A stretch of DNA of 35,944 bases from Candolleomyces eurysporus (lineage: Eukaryota > Basidiomycota > Agaricomycetes > Agaricales > Psathyrellaceae): positions 1-35,944 of the forward strand of contig JANBPK010000842.1 of the NCBI GenBank assembly GCA_027579435.1, read 5' to 3'. Positions within the stretch are counted from its first letter, which is position 1. The number at the start of each line of letters is the position of its first letter. The translations under genes and the position numbers were made by a program. Shown here in pieces: positions 21,743 through 31,699 of this stretch. The notes beneath the pieces were generated by a model. That model did no database searches. It worked only from the letters and a program-made list of their open reading frames with translations, and was not told the origin of the DNA.

Positions 21743-24408
21743 ATGAAGCAATCAAGGAAGAAGATTGGGAAGAAAAACCTGAATATTTTTGACATTGCAT
21801 CCGACGGCCGGGGTGGGTCAAAGCTTCTCCAGAAGACATACACACCCACAAGTCCTCCAAAGAATCCAACCCTACGACCATCTGAATCACCTCCCAAGAG
21901 CAAGAGGCAGAGAATAGACGATGTGAATGACATTATGGGCCAGGAGTATGATTTCCTCCAGGAAGACACTGACTTCGACCCTCGGCAAAGCAAGGTGAGC
22001 AGCACTTTTGGATCCATCCTGAGTTTGATAACCAAATTGTGCAGACACAAAGGGACTACCTTGAAGAATTTGTTCAGCAACATCGACAGCATTTTGTTGA
22101 CAGGGTTGTGTCTCGGGCAGCACCTGTGGGTGGAAGGACATGCAGTGTCTGTGGAAAGGAAAATGGCCCATGGCGTTGCATGGATTGCATGGGTTCCCCC
22201 ATATTCTGCAGGGAATGTTGTGCTAAACAGCATGCTGCCAACCCATTCCATCGTGTTATGAGTTGGCAAGGGACCCATTACTCTCCGGATTGGCTTTGGG
22301 CAACAGGCGTACGTATCCATTTGGGCCATCATGGTGTCCCATGTCCTCATGCAAAGGAGGGTACTGGAGACACTGTGTTTGCTCAGGCGCAGATACGCAA
22401 CTTCACATACAATGCAGAACCACTGGGGAAGCAACTCNAAGGTGATACTGTAGTCACAATTGTTCATACAAATGGGATCCACCATTTGCCAGTGGCTCTT
22501 TGTCAATGTCCTGGCCGGGAGGACAAAGTGCTGGACGACTACCTCGACCTTGGATTGTTCCCTGCTTCATTCCAATCTGTCCAGTCCGCATTTACATTTG
22601 CAGTTCTTGACGACAATATGCTGGCCTACTTGGAATGCCACACGACCTCGTACCAATACTACCAGAAGCTGCGTCGTTTGACCAACCCTGCCTTCCCTGA
22701 CTCTGTGCCGGTACGTGGTTCACCTCGAGGGACCTTGTGTTAATGCACTCACCTATTCTACATTTCTAGAATCGCTATGCAGAGCTACATCNGGTCAAGC
22801 GCCAATGGCAGAATGTAAAGGAGATCATNGAATTTGGATTTGCCCACAATGGCAAGCAACCTGGAGAGGGGGATCTTGCTTACTTCTGTGCTGGGTGTCC
22901 TCAACCTGGAATTAACCTACCTGAAGACTGGAAAAACGACCCGGAGAAATGGAAATATCATNGCTCTCACTGTGGAGATGGCTGCTTTTCGCAAGTTCAC
23001 CAAGAGCCACTTACAGAGGAAAACGACATTTGGCTCAAGTCCGGTGAAGGCTTCATGACTGAGAAGTCAAGATACGCCGAGCATTTGGCTTCCGCCGAAG
23101 AGCGCAAGGATGTAAGTCGAAACAAATCCACTCTGCACGCCTACTCACAACCCCGGTTGCCGGGATTTGTAGCCGATTACTTGTCACGAGCATCGAGCCT
23201 TGAAGGATAGAAGCAAAATTCACAAAGGATGTGATGTCACCGGGATTTGCTCCGTGGCATGCATGCGCCATGGAGCCTTTGTACCAACCGCGCAGGTCGA
23301 CATGCAAAAGGGAGAAAGGTGGGAGATCGCTCCACCGAGCTTTTATCCCACAGACTAACGTGATTATAGGCAGATGAACATGGACTATGCTACATCCAAG
23401 GCATGGAGTTATGGAAACTTGACGGAAGCTGAGTTTCTCATCTGGGGTTACGACGTCAACTGTCAATATCAACCTCATCATAAAGAGAGGATCGCAGCAA
23501 GTGAATACCTTTCTCTTCCAGATGGGCTAGAGGACAAAATCTACTATGCAATCGGAACCTTTCATGTTCATGGTCACAAAAATGAATGCTACCCTCGACA
23601 CGCGACGAGTTTCATCAGGGGTGCTGGGGTCAAGTCTGCCGAGATTTTAGAAGCCCGGTGGTCGGAGCTCAATCACGCTGCCCCTTCCCTGCGATACATG
23701 ACTTTGGCTCACCGTACAGAGATGTTGGATGCACTCTTGAATGATATGAATTGGAAGACTATGGTCAATCTTCGTGAGCCACCGATGTTTTTGAATGGAC
23801 CAAATTGCTAATTTTCACTCAGCGGGTTATATCACCAAGTCATATGATAAGGCACTCGAAGAAAGGGAGGATGCCCAGGAAGAGTTTGAAAAACTCGACT
23901 CTACCACATCTGATGAACAAAGAACCAAATGGGCATCTCAAGAGGCACAGGCGCATGCAAATCGTCTCCACAATGTGAAAGCAATGGATATTTACTTGTC
24001 CAAGCTTGAAGGAGGTCAGTTGTTGTGCTAGGTTTCTCACCAGGCTTTTCGTTTATCTGATTGGCAGCCCCCCCTTGAGCGCGACTTGAGCTTGAGAGAA
24101 TGGAACAAGAGCAAAATGCCGGAAACAACGTGGGCCTGACAGCATGGATTGTTGAAGGCATCGAAATTCAACAACAGCAATTGCGGATCCAAGAAGAACT
24201 TGCACATAACCCCAACCCAACCACGGCCGAGGAGATCAAGATTGCAAAAATGAAAGAAAAGCTGATCAAGCGATTTGAAAATCTCATGAACACAGCGGAA
24301 TATCAGTTTCCTGACGTGGATTTCACCAAGCTTGTGTTCAGGCCAAGTCCTTGGTTCAAGGGCAAAAAATCCGATTCCGATGGAGTGATAACGCTGATGT
24401 GCAGGTAG
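21743..24408 (+). CDS. KDZ transposase with CxC2-like cysteine cluster, 3' truncated
   Basis: Exons 21743-21994, 22045-22710, 22770-23111, 23173-23318, 23370-23773 and 23823-24014 join in frame; a last exon follows from about 24068. After a basic N-terminus comes the cysteine cluster (CSVCGKENGPWRCMDC, FCRECCAKQHAANPFHR) typical of CxC2 in KDZ transposases. The transposase core has CGDGCFSQVHQ, GICSVACMRHGAFVP with VDMQKGERQMNMDYA, FLIWGYDVNCQY (catalytic Asp region), GTFHVHGHKNEC and AEILEARWSELN (acidic residue). KDZ enzymes are DDE-type transposases with an RNase H-like fold. Near the 3' end a C7 run and the site around 24140 give two compensating frame changes. The frame then runs through AWIVEGIEIQQQQL to DSDGVITL and ends four codons into the inserted repeat at 24395, so the native C-terminus is lost. 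Confidence 0.85.
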
Positions 24409-25746
24409 CGAACTAGGGCTCTCTAACCAACAAAACTATAGAACTCAAACACACACACACAACCACAATAACACAACACACCAAATACCTTCGTGAAGAT
24501 AAAGGCGGGCAAGGGGGTATAGGTAAAAGCTCTAAGTCGAGTTGACAGAGGCTTCTAGAACTCTTCTTGTACGATCGCAAGTTCGAGGGGGAGCTAAGGC
24601 TCAACCAGCAACGATAGATATGCTTCACGAAGTGACTTCGCTAACACACGGTGGGTTCGATATACGACGGATAACTTCGCGAACAGAGAACACGGTCTCG
24701 AGCAACTTTAACGCAAGAACGATTCGATAATACGCAAGCGACACAACTCTGATTGACTTCGCGAACTTAAACACTCTTTCTCGATAACAGATGGCTCTCG
24801 TAGATTCCTGGGAACACGGTCCCGACGCGAAATACAAACGCTAGCTACCCGCTAATGCTAATACAAGTAAAACAGAGACGTATATATATGTAATTAATGT
24901 TTGGCAAACAGACAGAGAAACAAACAGATGACAGAGACAGAGAGAGATAAGAAACACGATCATATGAGGGTATCGAANGCCGAGAGTTGAGTCTGAACCA
25001 TAGAACGCAGCCCAGGCGCTTCGCGAACCTGTTCTGGACGCGGCTGTTATCAAGCCCGCATGGATATTCACCGAGGATTGCTTCCGGAGAGTGCGCCCTT
25101 CCTTTCGCGCACCTAATCCGACGAATTGATCCGACTTTTGGGTGCTTGGCTCCACCAAGCCACACTGCTTCACTACTCTGCTGACTCTTTCCTTCTCTTG
25201 GCTATGGACAGGCTGACCGAGCTTCGGGTTGCTGACCCTATACGCTTTAGTCGTGCTTTCCGGTTTTCTGTTCGGGTTCATGAACATCGGACGATCCTTC
25301 CGAAGCTGAATCAATTAACGTTGATACCTCCCAAAAGAGTAAGGTCAGCGCTTGTTGACTTAGCGGATCGACAATCAGGTTCTCGAAGCCATCGGCTACT
25401 TCACGAAGACTTCCGCTTAGCAATGTCAGGGCGAATTCCCTTGTAATATGCATGACTCCCGCTGATATCGTCCCTCGCCAGGTCAGGCATATCAGGTAGC
25501 TTTGATTCTACTTGTAGCTGTTTCAGATATGTTCACAAGGTCTTCACGAACTTAAAGTACCGTTGTAGAACCGTCTTACTCGTCTGTCTTGTCTCTTGCT
25601 AGGTAGTCTGCTTAGTTGGCAACCAGGGAAAGCTCCAACTCTATAGTTTCCCACTTCACGAAGATCTTCTGTATGCACAAGTCGGTTCTCGAACATTAAG
25701 AGCAAGTTCGCGAATTTTATAGGGTGTTCGCGCAGGCGGCGCATCA
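24395..25746 (+). mobile_element. 1.35-kb repeat with TGATGYGC termini, copy 1
   Basis: It begins TGATGTGCAGG and ends GGCGCATCA, an inverted terminus that extends imperfectly for about 25 bp through GCGAAC. It contains a CA microsatellite and nine copies of a palindrome close to CTTCRYGAAS (for example 24489, 24623, 24675, 24757, 25019, 25399, 25542, 25654, 25706). It has no coding capacity. TG...CA ends and the length would fit a solo LTR; the inverted termini with subterminal palindromes would fit a non-autonomous DNA transposon. No direct target-site duplication flanks it. The left flank is the KDZ gene and the right flank the DUF1996 gene. Confidence 0.8.
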
Positions 25747-27010
25747 GCGTGTTGGCCGAATCCAGTCCTATTTTTGAAAGTGTGTCAATTTCAAAAACTG
25801 AACGAATGAAGGAGGCGGGGACAATGCGACAAGAAGAATTGAAGCAGGCAGAGGAGAAAGGTGGTGATAGGCAGAGACCGAGAGACAGAACAGACGAGAT
25901 GACTCATGGATCACCCATACTGAATACGAATGGCTGGCTTCCATCCTTGGGCCACAGCTCAGGCATATTGAAAGGCCTTGTATCCCAAACAATCTCCATG
26001 AACAACAGGGGAAGTTGGACAGGATGCAAAGCCGGACAGTCGGTGCCAAAGAATTGAAGTCCGTCAGCACCGGGAGTGCCTTTCGGTTGCGCAACATGGC
26101 TCTGGAATCATATTGATTGAGAGCGAGTATGGATCATAAGGTAAGTGCGGGTTTGGATGGAGGAAGGGAAGGAGAGAGACGTACAGCATGGTCAGGCGGG
26201 TCAAGGGTAACTCCGTCCCAGCATCTGCAAATAGCAACACAGAAAGTCAGCTCGTCGTCAATATCGAACCAGGTTGACTAAATACGCACTGAGGGAACAA
26301 GAAATTGGACTGAATTCCTCCGGAGCATTGCTTCATTGGGAACCCAACACTGTCCTCTGGCCCATTTCCAGGCAACCGAAATGGTCCAGGGTCGTCTCCG
26401 TGGAAGCACCTGAACGTAACAGCCTTGGAAGCAGTCTTTCTTGGGTCGATATTGTCTCTTCGACGCATTGGATCACCTAGGATCATGCGGAAACCCTTGA
26501 AAGCGAGATGTTAATGAGTACATTGTAGGTTCAAAAATGTGATTGGAAAGACGAGTGGACAGAGAAGGATGAACACAACACATCTTAGCAAACGGAACGA
26601 TTGTCCAATTTTTTGTAGGCGCGTTAGGTTGGAAGTAGTAGATCGCCATTCCACTAGATTGAAGGCCCGGTCCAGTGTTATGATTCGACATTGGAGGGAC
26701 CTAGACCGATGGCTCGTTCAATATGACTCGATTGTACGGAATGGACGAAACGAGATGAATGAAGCGGGGTGAAGCAGAATGAAAGAAACATACCCGAATG
26801 AATGACCCATTCGGATGCTTGAAGTACATGACCACGGTCCAGTAATTTGATTTATCTTCAACGAATTGGCAAGTGGTGCAATTTGGTACATTCACATAGT
26901 CGACAGAGGGATCCATGGCAAGGTCGAAGCTTTGAAGAAAGATCAGAGGATCAGCATGAGCCTCGGTCCGGTTGGGTTGGAGTGGACTCACGCATTCTAT
27001 AATCCCAAAA
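25747..27010 (-). pseudogene. DUF1996 family gene, C-terminus cut by the repeat and N-terminus missing
   Basis: Minus-strand exons carry the DUF1996 pattern in order: FDLAMDPSVDYVNVP and CTTCQFVEDKSNYWTVV with YFKHPNGSFIRV (about 26945-26792); GMAIYYFQPNAP (about 26700-26600); GFRMILGDPMRR to QCSGGIQSNFLFPQ (about 26505-26290); CWDGVTLDPPDHA (about 26228-26190); HPVQLPLLFMEIVWDTRPFN to QPFVFSMGDP (about 26060-25905); and TGFGQHA at 25767-25747, where the repeat interrupts the expected tail. Introns are retained, so this is genomic DNA and not a retrocopy. DUF1996 proteins are usually secreted fungal proteins of unknown function. The signal peptide exon and the first metal-site-like His segment cannot be found. 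Confidence 0.8.
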
Positions 27011-27357
27011 GACATCCGTTTAACCAATCATCAACATGTGAAAAAAAATAAAGCACACCTAGGCCCGACCTCAAGAACGCTTCTTTGCCTTCCTGTCCTC
27101 CAATTGCGCCCATAACCTCTGATTTCTGCCATCCAACATGTTTCGTTTGATGTTCCATATCCAACAAGCCGTGGAGACGCAAGATGAGAAAATAATAATG
27201 TCTGCTTGATGATTTGAGAACCGAGATAGGGAGAGAGGAAGAGGATGAAGTTTGAAGTGACTCGATTGCGAAAGATAGGCTTCGGCCATGACATAGAGCA
27301 AAGAAGGCCGTCAGATGTTTTTGAAGCTCGTCCCTTTGTAAGTAACAAGGTAGTCGG
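27011..27357. other. 5' remainder of the DUF1996 locus, no secure gene
   Basis: A minus-strand frame (27301-27071) contains KRNMLDGRNQRLWAQLEDRK, which looks protein-like but is not recognised. The missing first exon of the DUF1996 gene should lie here or was lost at the junction with repeat copy 2. Confidence 0.3.
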
Positions 27358-28695
27358 TGATGTGCAGGTAGCGAACTAGGGCTCTCTAACCAACAAAACT
27401 ATAGAACTCAAACACACACACACAACCACAACAACACAACACACCAAATACCTTCGTGAAGATAAAGGCGGGCAAGGGGTATAGGTAAAAGCTCTAAGTC
27501 GAGTTGACAGAGGCTTCTAGAACTCTTCTTGNACNATNGCAAGTTNGAGGGGGAGCTAGGGCTCAACCAGCAACNATAGAAATGCTTTACGAATTGACTT
27601 CGCTAACACATGGTAAGGTTCGAGATACAATGGATAACTTCGTGAACAGAGGAACACGGCCTCAAGCAACTTTAACGCAAGAACGATTCGGTAAAACGCA
27701 AGCGACTCAACTCTGATTGACTTCGCGAACTCGATAACAGATGGCTCTTGTAGATTCCTGGGAACATGGTCCCAACGCGAAATACAAATGCTAGCTACCT
27801 GCTAATGCTATAATAGATAAAACAGAGACATAGATATAGGCAATTATTGTTTGGCAAACAGGCAATGAAACAAACAGATGACAGAGACGGAGAGAGATAA
27901 GAAACACAATCACATGAGGGTATCAAAGGCTGAGAGTTGATTCTCGAACCCTAGAACGCAGCCCAGGCGCTTTGCGAACCTCTTCTGGACACGGCTGTTG
28001 TCAAGTCCGCATGGTTATTCACCGAGGATTGCTTCCAGAGAGCACGCCCTTCTGTTTGCGCACCTAATCTGACAAATTGATCCAAATTTTGGGTGCTTGG
28101 CTCCACCAAGCCACACTGCTTAACTACTCGGCTGACTCCTTCTATCTCTTGGCTATGGACAGGCTGACTGAGCTTCGGGTAGATGACCACATAAGCTTTA
28201 GTCTTGCTTTCCGGTTTTCCGTACAGGTTCACGAACTTCAGATGATCCTCTGAAGCTCCTCAACGAACAATAATACCTTCCAAAGATGGTAAGGTCAGCG
28301 CTTATTGACTTGACAGATCGACGATCATGTTCTTGAAGCCACCAGCTACTTCACGAAGACTTCCACTTAGCAATGTCAGGGCGAATTCCCTTGTAGTATG
28401 CATAACCCCCACTGATATCGTCCCTCGCCAGGTCAGGCATATCAGATAGCTTTGATTCTAGTTGTAGCTGTTTCAGATACATTCACAAGGCCTTCACGAG
28501 CTCAAAGTACCATTGTAGAACCATCTTACTTGTCTTTCTTGTCTCTGCTAGGTAGTCTGCTTAAATGGCTACCAGGGAAAGCTCCAACTCTATAGTTCCC
28601 AACTTCACAAAGATCTGCTTTATACATAAGTCAGTTCACAAACATTAAGAACGAGTTTGCGAATTTTATAGGGTGTTCGCGCACTCGGCGCATCA
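27358..28695 (+). mobile_element. 1.35-kb repeat with TGATGYGC termini, copy 2
   Basis: It is collinear with copy 1 from TGATGTGCAGG to CGGCGCATCA and in the same orientation. Many CTTCGCGAAC palindromes of copy 1 appear here as CTTCGTGAAC or CTTTGCGAAC. Five N bases lie in 27532-27575, four of them where copy 1 has the C or G of a CpG. No target-site duplication is visible (GTCGG before, ACATA after). Confidence 0.8.
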
Positions 28696-28710
28696 ACATA
28701 TCCAAAGAAT

Positions 28711-29860
28711 AGAGAAACAGTTCAGAACCATAACTACGCGCCCGACCTGGCAAGGTACAGCATAGGAAGAGAGTCTGCACACTACAAGGGACATTTGCCC
28801 TGACATTCGCTAAGTGGAAGGTGTAACGTCACTCTGTGGCTTCGAGGGCATGATGGCAAATCCGTTAAGTCAATTAAACGTGACAGTTACTGGATTTGGA
28901 AGGACGATCGACTCGGTTGCAGGCTTCTGAAGAACCGACCCAAGATGTGAACCGATGCGGAATGAGGGTGAAGACCAACGGACAGCTTTGGAACCCAAGA
29001 TAGGTATCGGGGTGGCAAGCTGAACTTGGTAAAGAAGAACGCATGGAGTGCCGAAAGATATGGAGTGCCTAGAGTCAGGGCAACAGGGCAATGAGGGCTT
29101 GGGAGTGGTGCCCAGCAAACTGGATAGACAGAAGTAGGGTCGGGAGCAAAGGTACTTACCTCCGAACCTATTCCGAACTATCAAAGCATGTGGAAGATAG
29201 TGGAGTGCCGTTTCGGCAGTGGTTCCGAACATGTCTCAATGCAAGTCTAGGAAGGTCAAGACCTCATTCTGGAACCTGGATACCCTCATATGATTATCTC
29301 TTTTTCAGACTAGTTNGGTTTTCATGTGCTTATATCTCTGTTTGTTCTGAATGTGTTTGCCAAACTTATTTACAGTATTTAATCTTGGGCTCTAAGTAAC
29401 TGAATTTACATAGTGGGTAGCTAGCGTTGTATTTTGCATCCGGGTCCGTGTTACCCACTGAATCTACAAGAGCCTTTCTGTTATCTTTTGCATGTTTAAG
29501 TTCAGAAGTCGTTCGGAGGCCGTGTCCTCATTGTGTTGTCAAAGTTATATTGTGTTGAGACCGTGTTCTCACTTCTGAAGTCGAATCCATTTGTCGTCAA
29601 GTTAGTTGTCCACGAAGTTTAGCTTCCAAAGCAATAACATCAAATCTGGTTGAGCCTTAGCTCCCCCCTTGAACTTGCGATTGCAAAGTTTACATTCCAA
29701 AGCCTTAGTCCAACTAGACTTAGCACTTTTCACTATACCCTTGCCCACCTCTTATCTTCTGAAGATACTTGGTGTGTTTGTTTTGTGTGTGTGTGTTGGT
29801 GTTAGAGTTAGGTTCTTCGTTTTGTTGTGTTTTGTGCCTTAGAACGCGACCTGCGCATCA
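28711..29860 (-). mobile_element. Diverged inverted copy 3 of the 1.35-kb repeat, lacking one end
   Basis: Read on the minus strand it starts TGATGCGCAGGTCGCG at 29860 and follows copies 1 and 2: the CA-rich microsatellite near 29790, AGGGGGGAGCTAAGG, CGCTAGCTACCC near 29415, GAGGGTATCCAGG near 29285, and GCGAATGTCAGGGC near 28810. Similarity stops near 28711, about 240 bp short of the other terminus, next to the right end of copy 2. It is much more diverged than copies 1 and 2. Confidence 0.7.
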
Positions 29861-30215
29861 ACGGGTGATGCGGGGCCTCAAATTTGAGGTGAGCACCCAC
29901 AGGTATATACAAGAGGAGAAAGCTCTAAATTGTTGAATGTACCATCGTTTTCCCCTTCACTTGGATCGTCTTGAGTTGAATCTTGAAGATGAAGGATGTG
30001 GGACTAACTCGGAGGCATCAAGGCCATTGCCGGCAAGAGACAAGGAATGGGGCGGTGATTGTAGCAACCGCGAGGGCCGCTTACTGGAAAAAGGCAGATC
30101 AAGGGGCTGGCAAGTGCTACTTGCAAAATTGTCAATGTGTCATTATGTTGAGATAGAAGTGATCCCAATCTTTGTAGGTAGTATGTTGTAATGGTAATAA
30201 TAGTAGATGAAAAAG
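29861..30215. other. Spacer with a 14-bp perfect palindrome
   Basis: CCTCAAATTTGAGG (29876-29889) is a perfect palindrome close to the end of repeat copy 3, preceded by another TGATGCGG box at 29866. A short plus-strand frame (29937-30191) has no recognised feature. Confidence 0.35.
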
Positions 30216-31544
30216 TCAACCAGGAAGAGGCTCCTGTTGAACAAGCCAGAAGTTGTGAGTGCAGTTGTCAAAATAATTCAAGAAATGAGTGTGTAAGATA
30301 TACAGCATAGAATCAATGAATGAGAGATCAAAGGGTTTAATTGTGACACTATGGCCTATATGTGCCCAAAATTTCTTTGATAACTTCCAGTGAGTCAGCC
30401 TGGGACTTGACTCAGCGTGATCCGATGAAGATGATTGAGGCCCTGACTCAGAATCGCTGCTCACTGCTTGGGCATTACAGCCAGAATAGCCTTTAGTAGC
30501 AATTCACCTCTGGGTCTACTCCAGGGGACACTATTGTTTTTGATGTGTTTGTTCAAAGAGCACATTTTAAGCAAACCAAATGCAAGGGTTGACTTTGTCT
30601 ACAATCCCCTCGTATCTATAAAGATATGTCCTCAATCAGTTTACAGCTGTTTATTCCTTGGCGGCCCTCACTTTGACCAGCCTTTTCTAGGTATTGTCCT
30701 TTTTGCATTCTGTAGAGTTGACCACCAACTTGGAGTGATATATTTAATTGGCTTTGACCCTCACACACTGCACAGTCATGGAGGTGCGTCACTGATCCCG
30801 TTTTTATTGTGCCTTTGGTGGCATTGTCTCCAACAGATGAAGTACAAGGCACATAGACTTTGCAATGCACACCTAAGCTTGAGCTTTATATTGCACTGCG
30901 CAGGGCCTACAACAAGCAGGAAATAAGCATGGATAATTTGCATATTTTGCATCAACCATCAGAAGTACATTTAGACCGTGCCACATGTGGCTGGAAGATT
31001 GTTACAACTGCGAAAAGCTAAGACATAGTCTTGGATCCTGAAGCTGTAGCAAAGCGAGGCAGGACTTGTCTGCAATACATATGTTCAAGCTAGGCAAATT
31101 CAAATTTGCATTGCATGTGTCTGGCCCCCTTCTGCCACCACTAAAGCTTTGCTCAATATGTGTCCAATGTAGGCACATTAAACACAAACTGTAAAAAAAT
31201 GCATTCCATGCACCTGATTTGCTTAAAATGTGCTCGTTGAATAAACACATAAAAAANCCGCAGTGGGAATTATCCTGAGCTTTGAGCACCTCCTTCAAGT
31301 TTCTTCCAGTGGCCTGGGATTCCTCAGGCTCAATGCCTGCCAGTTCCACAACAATCACTGCCATCGCTGAGTCGGAATCCAAGTCTGTCTGTTGTCCTTG
31401 ATCCTGATGGTCTTCTATGTAGCCTTCAGATGTGCTGCCACAGTAAGTTGTAATGGTCAGTATTTTGGTGCCTGAGGTTTCAATACTCTCTGACTCTGTC
31501 AGATCCGAGGCTGCTGCTGACTCGGAAATTGGCTGCGGTTGCAC
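30216..31544 (-). pseudogene. Ser/Glu-rich ORF pieces split by a MITE-like insertion
   Basis: The minus strand has an acidic frame at 31544-31270 (ISESAAASDLTESESIETSG, VVELAGIEPEESQATGRNLK) and another at 30464-30216 (SSDSESGPQSSSSDHAESSP, WKLSKKFWAHIGH). They have similar composition and are separated by the element at 30457-31267. They may be halves of one low-complexity gene broken by the insertion; no domain is recognised and the link is an inference. Confidence 0.25.
30457..31267. mobile_element. MITE-like element, longer copy
   Basis: Its left 150 bp (30457-30608) and right 190 bp (31078-31267) match the two joined halves of the element at 33910-34254. Inverted arms of about 60 bp begin CACTATTGTTTTTGATGTG at 30529 and, reversed, at the right end (CACTGCGG...ATGTGTTTATTCAA). 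The middle 470 bp has no recognisable protein. Confidence 0.65.
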
Positions 31545-31699
31545 GGGAGCAAAGGGCTGGAGCAGGAAATTGGCGACTGCAAAGCAGTAAGGGTAGGCGT
31601 GATACGCACCATCTGAATGTTTTCAGCCTTGTTGCTGTCGAAAGAGGAGCCAGAGAGATTTCTTGAGTAAAGGCTATCAAGACCGGTTCACAAAAGAAG

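Noticed and set aside
24100..24408. An independent 102-residue gene
   Set aside because: Its sequence (WIVEGIEIQQQQL and following) is the KDZ C-terminal region in continuation, not a separate gene.
24395..28695. A complete LTR retrotransposon with 1.35-kb LTRs carrying DUF1996 as internal cargo
   Set aside because: No primer-binding site, polypurine tract or gag-pol lies between the repeats. The 5-bp flanks do not match, and the gene between them keeps introns and shows its own truncation at the repeat boundary. Separate repeat copies plus recombination explain it better.
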